From contig OX388314.1 of the NCBI GenBank assembly GCA_947579605.1, positions 25,182,000 to 25,245,999 of the forward strand: 64,000 nucleotides of DNA. Reading direction: 5' to 3'. Of the stretch, positions 18,912 to 29,759 are shown one piece after another. The notes beneath the pieces are model-generated. The model saw only the letters and a program-made list of their open reading frames with translations. It had not been told where the DNA came from and made no database searches. The number at the start of each line of letters is the position of its first letter. Positions within the stretch are counted from its first letter, which is position 1. A program made the translations under genes and the position numbers. Source of the DNA: Athripsodes cinereus (taxonomy: Eukaryota > Arthropoda > Insecta > Trichoptera > Leptoceridae).

Positions 18912-20007
18912 AAGTAAGAGGTCTACTACTACTATACTACTATACCCTCACGCCATGTCCCAAGTGGGGTAGGCAGAGAGAACGGAACGCCAAACAGATC
19001 TATCTTTACACACTTCCTTCGCTTCCTCCACATTCATACAGTTCCTCATACACGCACGTCGGTTCCTCTTACTCAACACGCGGCCGTCCTTGAGAATTTG
19101 ATCCACGTGATCAAGCCACGTGGTTCTCGGACGCCCGCGTTTCCTCACACCCTTTCTTTCAGATAAGTATATCCTCTTTGTCATTCTTACCTCGTTCATT
19201 CGTTCAACATGCCCAAACCACCGTAGTTTATTCACTATACGTGGGAAATATCTTCACTTTACGTGGGAAGCTCCGCTTGCGTGAGGGTAAATAACACTCT
19301 CTCGGAGTGGTTTGTCCTCACCAAAGGAGTGAAGCAAGGTTGTGTCATGTCTCCGTGGCTGTTCAACCTATTCTTCGACTACTGTATGCGACCTGTGAAA
19401 GAGATGGATGTTGGTGTCGAGCTGAATGGGTCTCGGGTGAATGCATTGATGTACGCAGACGATTTGGTGTTAATGGCTGAGAGTGAAAGGGACTTACAAG
19501 AGATTGTTACGTGTGTGTATGATAGTTGCAATTTGAATGGTGTGAAAATGAATGTTATGAAGACGAAAGTTCTTGTTTTTGAAAGAGAGAATGAAAAAAC
19601 GATTTGCGAGATTAAAGTTGGTGACGAATGTTTGGAGCAAGTAAGTGAGTATGTATATTTGGGAAGTATGTTTACGAGGGATGGAAGATGCGATGGGGAC
19701 ATTGAAAGAAGGAAAGTGGCCGGTGCTAGAGTAAACGGTGCACTTCGACCCATTGTCAGCAATGACAATGTGTCGAACATGGCTAAAATGCTGGTGCACA
19801 ATACCATTCTGGTACCGTCACTTACGTATGCAAGCGAGACATGGACGTGGTTGAAGAAGGACGAAAGTGGAATAAATGCAGTAGAGATGCGATCGTTGAG
19901 AAGAATGGTTGGTAAAACGCTGCGTGATAGAGTGAAGAATGAGGATATTAGAAGAATGAGCGGATGCAAGAAGAGTGTTGTGGACAGAATGCGCGTAAGT
20001 AAGAGGT
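18912..20007 (-). mobile_element. LINE-R insertion with 5' inversion, 11-bp target duplication
   Basis: The insert is 18923-19996, flanked by AAGTAAGAGGT on both sides. On the minus strand the 3' part (18923-19235) is sense, ending in a tail of TAG-rich repeats. The 5' part (19236-19996) is inverted. The two parts meet in LINE coordinates at GCGCGT / GTGAATAAAC, next to each other in intact copies, with about 2 bp of overlap. This is the known twin-priming product of LINE reverse transcription. Confidence 0.9.
19236..19996 (+). pseudogene. Reverse transcriptase fragment of LINE-R (inverted 5' part)
   Basis: The frame from about 19263 encodes the second half of a LINE reverse transcriptase: LTKGVKQGCVMSPWLFN, the catalytic YADDLVLMAES, KMNVMKTKVLVF, YLGSMFTRDGR, then the C-terminal SLTYASETWTWLKKDESG and LRRMVGKTLRDRVKNEDIR. 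The fingers, the endonuclease and any ORF1 are absent. Apparent residues after RMRV come from flanking DNA. Clade assignment to RTE is by motif style and short 3' tail; not certain. Confidence 0.85.
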
Positions 20008-20122
20008 AATGTACGTAAATGGGCTCTTAAATAGGGAAATTCATTTCATAATGAACATGACTATGAATTAGGAAATTATAACTAGTTGCACTGACGGAAC
20101 TAGTAGAAAAACCTAATTCAGG

Positions 20123-20248
20123 GCCCGTAGTCAAAACACATTTAATTGTTTGCTACAGCTACAAAAATTGACACTTTCTTGCAACTTCGTATAGACGAAT
20201 ATAGATTCGAACGAAAACGTAACGCTAAAATGTGTTTTGACTACGGGC
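20123..20248. mobile_element. 126-bp MITE with GCCCGTAGTC ends
   Basis: Terminal inverted repeats GCCCGTAGTCAAAACACATT at left and its complement at right, 21 bp long. No clear target duplication. Superfamily unresolved. Confidence 0.65.
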
Positions 20249-20589
20249 ACTATTCTACGTTTAATCGCAATGATTCATAACTGATCATAAGTGATTGAAA
20301 ATATTAAAGAAATTCAAGTGTCTGGCTACTTATCAATCACTTTCTCACTCAACTCCTCACTCACTTTCCTTCCCACTACCACCCCCAACCTCCTCACTCC
20401 ATAATCTTATTTGTAATTATCATTGGTTTGAATACTTATCTATTGATGAATACTATATCAATATTTTTGTTAAGTATCCTAAAGTCTGGCACTGAAGATG
20501 GACTAATGTCTAAGTCTGTGGAATCATAGTTAACAACATATTAAATTATTAAGAAAACAGTGTTTTAAATTTTATTTGTTCTCATCGAT
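20249..20589. other. No gene; possible LINE 3' UTR
   Basis: It contains CTCACTCACTTTCCTTCCCA and ends with TTAAATTATTAAG. No coding sequence. Confidence 0.35.
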
Positions 20590-21035
20590 TTATGACTTCT
20601 TCTTCTTCTCGTGTTGTATCAGGTCCCCCCGACGTTGGCAATCACTCTGGCGAAGGCTTCCCTATCCTGCGCGACCCGGAACAGCTCTCCCACATGTCTC
20701 ATCCCGGTCCAGTCTCTTATATTGTGCAGCCAAGACGTTTGCCTTCTACCAGGACTACGCTGCCCCTCAATCTTCCCCATCAGTATCAGCTGGAGCAGAC
20801 TATACTTATCGCCCCGCAGAACGTTACCCAGATATGAAGTCTTACGGACCTTGACGTCCTTCAGCAGCTGTCTACTGCAATTGGCTCTTCTCAAAACCTC
20901 CGAGTTGCTGACCAAATCTGTCCATGGTATACGAAGCATTCTCCTGTGCAACCACATCTCGAATGCCTCCAATTTATGACTTATCACTCTTAATTGTATG
21001 TTGGCATCAGTTATTTTCACCATAATTGTACTCAT
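20590..21035 (-). pseudogene. LINE C-terminal fragment (RTE-like)
   Basis: A 138-codon minus frame includes KLEAFEMWLHRRMLRIPWTD, RKTSYLGNVLRGDKY, LMGKIEGQRSPGRRQTSWL and AQDREAFARVIANV. These are the connection and C-terminal tail motifs common in insect RTE-like endonuclease-reverse transcriptases. The fragment is open but lacks the catalytic domain. The 3' end is the T-rich TCTTCTTCTTCTCG (reversed). Confidence 0.75.
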
Positions 21036-21340
21036 TATGCAGTCAATAATAATTTGTTCTTATCATTTATCATACATTCCTAGTTTCCTCATCCTTCTAA
21101 TAAAGGATAGGTCAGACGATAAATAGGTTATAAATTTTGTCCTTCCTGTCCTTCTCCCTCTTCATTCTTCTTCCAAAAATAATAATAATTAAACAATTTG
21201 AGTATACATACTGTTTTAGTAAATTTCTACAAATCCTTTTCTTCATTACCTTACATCCATATAATATATGTACTTTCTGGTTTTTAATTCTAAAAGGAGT
21301 CATTGAAAGAAATTGCCAGCTAATAGCAAACTTTAGTCAA
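21036..21340. other. No feature seen
   Basis: AT-rich spacer between a LINE remnant and the 71-bp array. Confidence 0.45.
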
Positions 21341-21624
21341 CATATGAGCGAATAAGTCCTTATTTATTTATTTTATTTTCATTTATTTATTATGTATACA
21401 ATGCATGTAAACATATGAGCGAATAAGTCCTTATTTATTTATTTTATTTTCATTTATTTATTATGTATACAATGCATGTAAACATATGAGCGAATAAGTC
21501 CTTATTTATTTATTTTATTTTCATTTATTTATTATGTATACAATGCATGTAAACATATGAGCGAATAAGTCCTTATTTATTTATTTTATTTTCATTTATT
21601 TATTATGTATACAATGCATGTAAA
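21341..21624. repeat. 71-bp tandem repeat, 4 identical copies
   Basis: Units start at CATATGAGCGAATAAGTCC, at 21341, 21412, 21483 and 21554. I see no difference among them. Each contains TTTATTTATTTTATTTTC and ends GTATACAATGCATGTAAA. The right flank resumes with CATGCCAGTTGTTACC. Confidence 0.9.
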
Positions 21625-21649
21625 CATGCCAGTTGTTACCTTTGCGACA

Positions 21650-22142
21650 CTCAAAGTTCAATGTGTATGTAAGAAGGTTCCTACTTTTTTTACTACCTAC
21701 AAATTCATTCAATATTTCATCATAAAATTAATAAGAAATAGGGAAGTATGCTCTTTTATTTTTTTATTAACATTGCTATGGATTTAAGAGCAAAATGTAA
21801 GAAACAATATCCTGGGAAAAGGTTTCTTGATTACTGACGCAGAATCGCATAGAGGCATTTCTACTCTATGATCATGAAAGGAGTATCAATACCCGAATAG
21901 AATAGATAGTGTGAACAGAGCTTAATATGCAATCTGCATTGCTTGATATCAGTAAAGTGCACTATAATTATTTATGTCATTTATAATTTTTAATTTGATA
22001 ATACTTTTGCAAGTATTTACGTAGATACGTAATACCAACAAAAGGGGTTAAAAATAATAATTTTGTAATGCAATATTAATTACTTACATGTTTATCTATC
22101 TTATCGTTTTTGAATCCTTTGTGAAATATCCAGTACAAATGA
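21650..22142. other. No feature seen
   Basis: Unique AT-rich DNA; a 60-codon frame here has no supporting signal. Confidence 0.45.
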
Positions 22143-22297
22143 GTTCGTCGGTAGCCTGGAGGTAGAGTCTCGGTCTCTTGAACAAGGGGTCCGCGGTTCG
22201 ATCCCAGGTGCCGGCAAACTCCCCTTTCACGACACAAGCTTTTAGCTTACTGTGGAAGGTGTATAAAGTTGTATTTGGGTTTATAACAAAACCCAGA
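22143..22297 (+). mobile_element. S2 tRNA-derived SINE, best copy
   Basis: tRNA-like head with A-box region GTAGCCTGGAGGTAGAG and perfect B box GGTTCGATCCC, then GCCGGCAAACTCCCC, CGACACAAGCTTTTAGC and GTTGTATTTGGGTTTATAAC. It is followed by an A-rich stretch. Confidence 0.88.
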
Positions 22298-22340
22298 TAT
22301 ATCTTTTAAAAAAAATAAAAAAAATATATAAATATACCAA

Positions 22341-22665
22341 ACCTTTTCATTACTAGGTAATTCTGCCGGTCTTGCCCTCCAAGATAGTGATGAGTAAGCC
22401 TGGGTGCCTGATGTTGTGGCCAATCCAGTTAGCTCATTGTCTGCTGATTTTTTATGGAGTTGCCTACTTTCGCCCACCCTGATTAACACCTCTTCGTTTT
22501 CCACATGTTCCGACCTATGGATCTTCAGCATGCGTCTGTAACACCACATCTCAAAGACTCAATCTTGCTGATGGTCCATGTCTCGCTACCATATAAAAGA
22601 ATGCTCCAGACAAACTTCCTGAAGTTTAAATCAATATTTATTTTGTGGATTCCAATATTTCAGAT
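22341..22665 (-). pseudogene. LINE C-terminal fragment
   Basis: Minus-strand pieces include MWCYRRMLKIHRSEHVENEE and VLIRVGESRQLHKK, matching the element at 40,495 (SEHVENEEVLTRVGEKRQLL). Frameshifted after that. Confidence 0.7.
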
Positions 22666-23140
22666 TTTTTGTTAAAAGGAAAGGTAATCTATAGTTGAAT
22701 AATTAAGTTGTACCTACCTATTTATATTTTCCAGGACGTACAAATATTATTTTGTAAAAATAAAGGAATTTCGGTAAACATTTAAATTTGGGTAAACAGG
22801 TAATTAGTATTCCAAAATAAAGGGTCAATATTTTGAAAATAATGTTCAATGCTTAGATATTCTAAACACGTGTCCAAAACAACATAAAACTAAATTGTTT
22901 ATTAATGACATTTCATATTATAAAACTAATCAAAATATGAAGATTCTAGATTATGTCAATTTAAAAACACGATAAAAATATAAAAAGGTAGATTCGTTTA
23001 TATAATGTAATAAATTACGTATTTATATATTGACACCCTTTTGATTAAGTGTCAATGTTTATGGAATACGATGTTCTTTTTTTGAGTTTTGTCTCATAAC
23101 TGAAGCAAAGTCCAAGAATTAACGTTTAGAATGTGAGTCT
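22666..23140. other. No feature seen
   Basis: AT-rich unique DNA. Confidence 0.45.
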
Positions 23141-23149
23141 ACGTTGTTA

Positions 23150-23290
23150 CTATGTATGAGTTGTTGTACGAAGATGAAGTGGCGGAGGTATCATTCTAAG
23201 CGTGAATGTGGAGTGAGGTGGTCGGCGCCAGTCTGTCGCGAGGTGAAATACTCAGGTGCATCCATACCTGCCCACGCAGATTTTCATAGT
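23150..23290 (+). other. GC-richer island, possible promoter or first exon
   Basis: Markedly richer in G and C than its surroundings: GATGAAGTGGCGGAGG, GGCGCCAGTCTGTCGCGAGG, then CTCAG-GTGCATC, which would serve as a splice donor. No open frame of note. It could be an untranslated first exon on the plus strand. Confidence 0.25.
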
Positions 23291-23424
23291 TTGGTGACAG
23301 CGGATAAAATAATGTTTTGAGAAAAATCCACGATTATACATTTTATATAATATTCCACGATAAATAAGTATGTAGGTAATCATAAAGATTATTTAATATT
23401 TCTTGGTGAGCCCATTAGAAAGAT

Positions 23425-23480
23425 AATTTTAAACCGGGTTAGTTGGAAGATACCGCAATACTGCGATAAATTAACCGTTA
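23425..23480 (+). repeat. LINE 3'-UTR fragment (GTTAGTTGGAAGA type)
   Basis: GGGTTAGTTGGAAGATACCGC matches 24853 (plus) and 30750-30880 (reversed), a dispersed LINE tail. Confidence 0.45.
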
Positions 23481-23755
23481 CGATGAATTGAATATGTGTA
23501 GGTATTCATATTACTAGGTACCTACCTTTTCACCTGAAAAAAAAGACTTATTTCAAAAGATTTAACGTTTTGAACGTAAATGTTTTAAACTAACCGCAAA
23601 TTAACCATGTTGATATTTTCAAAATAATAAAACTTACTTATTACTAGGTACATGCTTGAAGGTTTAGAAAACAAATCACCTTGGTTCGTTCTTACAACTA
23701 TTTTGTATTTCATATTAGGTAGGTATCTATGTAGAAGTATATTAATCATTAGACC

Positions 23756-23975
23756 ACAGCTTCTCTACTCGTCCCAACTACAGGACTCTCCTTTGTCATC
23801 GGCGAAGCTGTCTGAGGAGGTTATCTTTGAGTTCCCAGTTCTGCAGAGCAAAAGGGTGCCTCCTGACAATTCAGTTAACAAATTTGAAGTATTCTTACCC
23901 CTACCATCGAGAAACTTCACGCTTCTAGAACACAAAACAACTGATTCCATTTTGGAATGTGAAATCAAGATTTAT
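23756..23975 (+). CDS. Coding-like island, strand uncertain
   Basis: A stretch with balanced base composition and few stops inside very AT-rich DNA. The plus frame reads LYSSQLQDSPLSSAKLSEE, then VIFEFPVLQSKRVPPDN, then FEVFLPLPSRNFTLLEHKTT. It follows an AG (GACCACAG) and ends near AATAAA at about 23982. The minus frame is also open (LTELSGGTLLLCRTGN, then SSDSFADDKGESCSWDE, stop) and carries a strong-looking donor, GGGGTAAGAA. I recognise neither peptide. It could be a terminal host exon on the plus strand, or a transposon-derived remnant. Confidence 0.3.
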
Positions 23976-24063
23976 TGTTGTAATAAAGTATAGAAGATAT
24001 AAATTATTTGATGAAGATTTTAGATGTCGAGACGGAAAATATATATTATACTAACTGTTCAAC

Positions 24064-24685
24064 CTGGGGGCCTATTCTCCAATCTCGATTGATGGATGTC
24101 GCAAGCGAGGTTTTATTACATTCGATTGATTCCTTAAAAACCCTATTCTTGTAAGTCGTAGACGACAGATGTCACACGATATCATGCGAGATAATGTCAA
24201 GTGGTGTTTTACTACTCGAGATGAATGTCACACCAATCGACATGTCAAAAATTGATAAAAATGGTCGCCCTGAGTCACTCAATTGTCGTTTCCATTTCGC
24301 AAACGGTATAACATAAAATAAAGTGATGCCGCATTTATAAAGTATTTTAGTTTAAATAAAAATATAACGAAAAGTTTGATATTGATTGTGACTCCTCATA
24401 ATATAAAAGCGCCATCTTTGTGCGTCAGGTACCTCCCCACACGAAAGCGCCATCAGCGCCATTTCGTGAAAAAAAGTATAAATAAATGTCATTTTTCGAT
24501 GACCACATACAAAAACATACAAAAAGTGCGACGTTGCCGGTAGCTTCTCGAATGTCAACCGTTTAAATCTCGAATGGCGTCAAAAATAGGGTCGTAGACT
24601 GCCATTCGACTTTACGTGCGAGTTTTTCAATCGACATATCTCACAGGCGACATTTATCAATCGAGATTGGAGAATAGGGCCCCTG
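24064..24685. mobile_element. 622-bp non-autonomous DNA transposon, copy 1
   Basis: Ends CTGGGGGCCTATTCTCCAAT and the reverse of CAGGGGCCCTATTCTCCAAT, followed inside by CTCGATTGAT. Many ATCGAGAT and TCGACAT motifs lie under the ends. Flanks TGTTCAAC / AGTACAAC agree at 6 of 8 bases. The internal sequence has TATAAAAGCGCCATC. It matches 29128-29736 throughout. P-element-like ends are possible; superfamily not proven. Confidence 0.8.
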
Positions 24686-24852
24686 AGTACAACTCGAGTG
24701 TGACCAAGCACGATTTCACAACATCAGCGACCGGCAAAAAATATTACCTCATTTTTTCTTATGGCCCGACATTCAAGCTATGTACCCTTAACTTCTATAA
24801 CAATAACGTGAAACCATATTTACTTGCTGTTTGTAGTTGAAATATATGTGAT

Positions 24853-25005
24853 CTGCCTTGGGTTAGTTGGAAGAGATCACGCATTTATGATTAATTCGCT
24901 TTCTGTATATTGATTTATTGAATTTGTACACAATTTTCAAAAAAAAAAAATGTATTTTGATCAATGAGTAAAGAATGAATCAATAAATTAATTTATTGAA
25001 GTAAA
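24853..25005 (+). repeat. LINE 3'-UTR fragment
   Basis: GGGTTAGTTGGAAGAGATCACGC, then CTGTATATTGATTTATTG, an A-run and (AATG)-like tail. Same family as 59590 and 63253. Confidence 0.5.
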
Positions 25006-26469
25006 TTTGTTAAGTTAATTTACTATTTCCAAAGAAAAAGTTACAGTCCAATCTATTGGATAATAACCTATAGTTAAGCTCTTGGTTTTGCGATATACAT
25101 AATAATAGAAAATAACCAAAATATATATTATACTTTTATTATGCATAAATAGTAAGTTATAAAAATATTATATGTATGTGCCACAATGTTGTATATAAAT
25201 ATAACAAATTTACATAGGTACATCCTTTCCCAGCCACATTGAAAATATCTAATTTTCCATTTCTATATATCGCGTAAAAAAGTTATATATTTTTTTTTAT
25301 ATTATTATGATCCTTCTATAATACATCTTTATAATTTTTTCCGATGCATATGACACAGATCCATCACATGTTTACATCGGTATATTTTTTATAAATATAA
25401 ATTAATTTTATCTTATCTTTAAATCTCAGCATTCCTCAGACCGCTGTATTTAAATTCGAGACAACCGTGTCCGTTCCATGACGGTGTGAATCGTGATTTG
25501 ATTCTCACAACTCACTACACATACGACAATACTTTGTTAGGGTTTCTCTCTCACACACATACAAATCTGCATAGCGACTTCTCCTTTATACTTTGTGTGG
25601 TTATACCGCTATACTCACATGCTCTTAATCTCGGGGATTGAAAACATTTGATTCGAGAATATTTTTTATGTCACATTTTTTCATAAAAAAACATTTTTAA
25701 AAATAATTTCTTAAGTATTTTTTTGGAAACAATAGAATTAGAAAATATACTCTAGGTCTGTTTATTAGTGGAGTTTAATGAATAAGTGACTTTTTTTAGA
25801 TTTTACTTGATATTCTTCCTACAAAAGAATGGAAAATCATAAATCTGATTCAGGCTAATTGGAATTATACCTATAAGCTTGTGATTTAAATCTTTATATT
25901 TTTTATAAGCAATGAATGACATTTTTGTTTATTATTTTTTATAAACAATAAAATGGGGTGTAGAAATAAATTTTATAGTACAAAAGGTTGTGAACCTCTA
26001 CCAATTGTGCAAAATGTGTATGAAATACCTTGAATATGTTCCATCTCTGTCTCGGTTGCACAATACATCCCGCCATCTCCGTCATGCATGATTAGTACCT
26101 TGTTTCGTTATCAATGCTCTCACCTCCCTCTCGCACATATTGTGTTTCACATAAGTTGTAACCTTTCTAATGCACGTGCGCTACGCTAGTCAGGTGAGTT
26201 GACCACCCTGGGAATGTCTGGAACATTTTTGAATTCAAATTAAGAAACAACAATCTATGAACATGTTCAGGAAATAAACGTTTTGGTACATACATGATTA
26301 TAATAATTATAAAGTGTTTCGATTTTGTATTTTTATGGTAATTTTTTATGCATAAATACATTGCAATAAGTAGGTAGGTACTATAAGAAAAAATGTCTAC
26401 CTATACATTTACTACAAATGGGGTAGTCAACGGATTTACTGTATATAATCAATTCTATTTCTACTACTT
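25006..26469. other. 1.4 kb without recognised features
   Basis: Very AT-rich. Two pieces are richer in C and G (25,435-25,640 and 26,040-26,165) and could be old repeats. No frame has a coding look. Confidence 0.45.
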
Positions 26470-26625
26470 TACCATCACGGCATATCCCACAAGTGGTGTA
26501 GCCAGCAGACCAGCCACATTCAATGAACATGCAAGCTGTCCTCTCCAAGCCAGCAAAAAATTACCTAGGACATTTAGGATGGGGGGCAAAACTCGTCGCT
26601 GAATTTAAGATGTAAAATGTACCTT
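26470..26625 (-). mobile_element. S1 repeat, 5' truncated
   Basis: TACCATCACGGCATATCCCA, GTGTAGCCAGCAGACCAGC, then GCAAAACTCGTCGCTGAATT. It stops before the family 5' end. Confidence 0.75.
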
Positions 26626-27250
26626 TATCGATAAAAATAAAATTATTTTGAATACATAAAGGCGTAGGTACATATTGCCTTAAGGCAATGTCTTCCAGAA
26701 CACTTAAACTCTCGAATAGGTAAGAAAAGGGACTAGTTTATTCGCAACGTAGATAAAATAAATTAATGAAAATCTATTTTTAGAGACTTGAATTAATAAT
26801 AATTGCATAATATTAATAAACATGTAGCTAAATTAAAATATATTATATATAAATTATTATATTTCATTATAATGAGGTAACCACAGAGAGCGAAATAATA
26901 AGAAATTGATTATTATGTATTATCGTCATTATGTTGATCATTAAGTACCTGCTGAGTGAAAGTAGCTACCGTTTATTATTATTATACATAAACAGTTATA
27001 ATATATTGTGTATATTTATTTATTTATTTATTTACGTGATTGTGTAGTTAGGTAGGCGCTCGATGGATAAATAATTATTTTATCTTCTTAGTAAGAGAAG
27101 AATATACTTTTTACGAGAGCTGTTTGGCGCAACAAAAGCCTAACCATCATAGAGTTTATTTTTCATATCGTAAATTTTCACTGTTTTTTTTTCATTTTTT
27201 TTAATCGATGAAATACCTTATTATGATAAAGAATAAATATAAAACTATAC
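26626..27250. other. No feature seen
   Basis: AT-rich with a short (TTTA)n run near 27,015. Confidence 0.45.
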
Positions 27251-27362
27251 TATACCATTACGGCATATCCCACAAGTGGGGTAGCTAGCAGACCAGATGT
27301 GCCAATATAAAATAAAAAAAAAATAAAAAAAAAATAAAAATAAAATCAAGATATTCAGAATA
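27251..27362 (-). mobile_element. S1 fragment with A-rich expansion
   Basis: TATACCATTACGGCATATCC, then after GTGCCAATATAAAAT a run of AAATAAAAAAAA about 45 bp long, then CAAGATATTCAGAAT. Confidence 0.65.
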
Positions 27363-27444
27363 GAAGCAATAGGTTTATACCTTTTTTATTATTATACGTT
27401 TTGAATATACCTACCTATACATTTTTTTTATTGTTTAACTGAAT

Positions 27445-27612
27445 TTGGGCACAATGCGCAGATGACAAAATCAATCAGACACTCGATGTAGCATTGAACA
27501 AAAACTAATTGAAAGAAGTGAGAAAAGCGTCCCAACGCTAACGAATTGGCTCTAGGCTGGTTTAAGTGATCACTTTCGGTGTCCATGGACAACATTCACC
27601 AGTTCCGCCATA
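27445..27612 (+). repeat. Retroelement remnant shared with 39,778
   Basis: GGCACAATGCGCAGATGACA (a possible relic of a reverse transcriptase A-D-D region), then CTAATTGAAAGAAGTGAGAA, TGGCTCTAGGCTGG and ATCACTTTCGGTGTCCATGG. The second half recurs at 39,800-39,912. Confidence 0.45.
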
Positions 27613-27954
27613 TAATATATAGATACATAAATTTTATTAAAATAATCATGCAACTCGATAAATTTCTCTGATTTTCAATAGAAAGAAAATATATCACTTT
27701 ATTACTTTGATGTATGTATAGACACAAATTTGGTTTAGACTTTTCTTGCACTATACAGTTCATATAATTTACTTGTGTTTTCGGTATCATTATTACATGC
27801 TAAAAGCAAATTTACATTATGTTGTATTATAGAATGCCCTCTTTTCTTTGTGTTTCGTATTGTAAACTGGGTGTACAACAATCATGGTTTGGAGAAATGA
27901 CTCCGAAATTGAAAAGTTAATTGAAAAATACCTATGTACTTTGTATCTACCTAC
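27613..27954. other. No feature seen
   Basis: AT-rich unique DNA. Confidence 0.45.
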
Positions 27955-28005
27955 ATACCATCACGGCATTTTCCATAGGTGGCCAACTGCTCAACTACTT
28001 TTCAG
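27955..28005 (-). repeat. S1 3'-end fragment
   Basis: ATACCATCACGGCATTTTCC followed by ATAGGTGGCCAACTG. Confidence 0.5.
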
Positions 28006-28599
28006 AAAAAAAACTTTTCCCCACTATATGACGTCAAAACATATTGTGACTAATAAGAATATTATTGATATTATTATGTTTTCTGTTGTTGACACTCACG
28101 GATCATGTTTGTAACATTGTGCGGCTATCAGACTTGTAGGTACATATCATTATTATTATGATTTCAACAGTAGCTCGCCATTTTAATGAGTACATAAAGT
28201 ATCCCAATTACTCCGACTGCCTGACATTAATGGACAGTCTGATTATTATGTGGACTCGTATGTGGTACATGCAATAATATTATAATGATGGTAGAGTTGT
28301 AAGTACTCGTAACACTGTGGATGAAACATTGTATTCATAGTAATTCTTGAATTCACGATGTTGTTCAATGGATGAAAGTTCATTAAATTATACATGCTAA
28401 CTGATGCAACTATTCCTGTTGTACACTGCTGAACAATAGCCTCCCCCATACACTGTACTAGAATAATAATACCATAACATCTCCAAACCTAGTGGATTTT
28501 CCCATGTTCATGTATTTTTGTACAGTTCTAAAATTATTATTATTATTTTTTGTTTTTTTAATATCTTGACTAGTGACTAAAATTTGTCTTTTAATGAAT
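28006..28599. other. No feature seen
   Basis: Unique AT-rich DNA; a 67-codon minus frame has no support. Confidence 0.4.
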
Positions 28600-28772
28600 T
28601 TATTGTATTTGTATTTAAATTTTCATTTTTATTTTTTATGGAGTATGGCTATGTTTTGTCTGTTTTTATATTTTTGTACATGTGTTGAATGATTGTGTGA
28701 TGTTATAAAGTTTATCTGTATACTTGTAAAGGCAATTGCCGTATATTGTGTTTAAATAAATAAATAAATAAA
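28600..28772 (+). repeat. LINE 3' UTR with (AAAT)n tail
   Basis: T-rich sequence with TTTTTGTACATGTGTTGAAT and GGCAATTGCCGTATATTGTG, ending in (AAAT)n. Style of CR1/Jockey-like LINE tails. Confidence 0.5.
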
Positions 28773-29127
28773 TGCCCATTTTGAGTTATTTATTTCGTTG
28801 GAATCGGCACGCCGCAATGAATACAGTGCAACAGAGAAACATCTAATATTGTAATTTATAGGTGCATTATTCACGAAAAACTAAAAGCGATGATCTCAAA
28901 ATTGATTACAAATTTAGAATAATACATGAAAAACTTAGTAGATTTAAGAGTAATAATTGGTTTTATCGAAAAAACATTTACTCAATTGGTTGTGAATAAA
29001 ATGAAATAAGTATCTAATAATATGTAATGAATCACCAAAAACTTTAATCTTGATTTACTCAGAACATGATTTGGAGATGTTATGGTATTATTCTAGCACA
29101 GCGATTATGTCTCCAGTCATCTCTGAT
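28773..29127. other. No feature seen
   Basis: AT-rich. Confidence 0.4.
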
Positions 29128-29736
29128 CTGGGGGTCTATTCTCCAATCTCGATTGATGGATGTCGCAATCGAGATTTTATTACTTTCGATCGATTCCTTC
29201 AAAACCCTATTCTTGAAAGTCGTATACGACAAATGTCACACGAAATCATGCGAGAATTTGTCGAGTGGTGTTTTACCAATCGAGATGAATGTCACACCAA
29301 TCGACATGTCAAAATTAATAAAAATGACCGCCGTGAGTCACTCAATGGTTGTTTACATTTTGCATACGGTATAAAAATAAAATAAAGTGATGCCGGATTT
29401 ATAAAGTTTTTTAGTTTAAATAAAAATATAACGAAAAGTTTGATATTGATTGTGACTCTTCATATAAAAGCGCCATCTTGTACGTCACGTGTCTCCCCGC
29501 ACGAAAGCGCCATCTCTTGAAAAATTGTATAAATAAATGTCATTTTTCGATGACCACATACAAAAACATACAAAAAGTGCGACGTTGCCGGTAGCTTCTC
29601 GAATGTCGACCGTTTAAATCTCGAGTGGCGTCAAGAATAGGGTCGTAGACTGCCATTCGACTTTTCGTGCGAGATAATTAATCGACATATCTCACAGGTG
29701 ACATTTATCAATCGAGATTGGAGAATAGGGCCCCTG
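29128..29736. mobile_element. 609-bp non-autonomous DNA transposon, copy 2
   Basis: Same family and orientation as 24064-24685: ends CTGGGGGTCTATTCTCCAAT and ATTGGAGAATAGGGCCCCTG. It is shorter by a few small deletions (for example one GCGCCATC repeat). Frames of about 100 codons inside are broken in the first copy and are not genes. I see no convincing target duplication. Confidence 0.8.
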
Positions 29737-29759
29737 AGCTTTCTTGAGCAGTCACCAGC

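Noticed and set aside
19379..19969. 196-codon minus-strand frame opposite the reverse transcriptase
   Set aside because: Antisense shadow of the inverted 5' part of the LINE.
20576..20979. Plus-strand frames of 81-122 codons
   Set aside because: Antisense of the RTE-like C-terminal fragment on the minus strand.
22143..22215. A functional tRNA gene
   Set aside because: A and B boxes are present, but the acceptor stem does not pair and the sequence continues into a SINE body shared by other copies.
24616..24840. 74-codon frame across the right end of the first 0.6-kb element
   Set aside because: It starts in transposon sequence and runs into unrelated flank.
29050..29385. Two overlapping frames of 102 and 111 codons
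   Set aside because: They lie within the 609-bp transposon derivative and are broken in its sister copy at 24064-24685.
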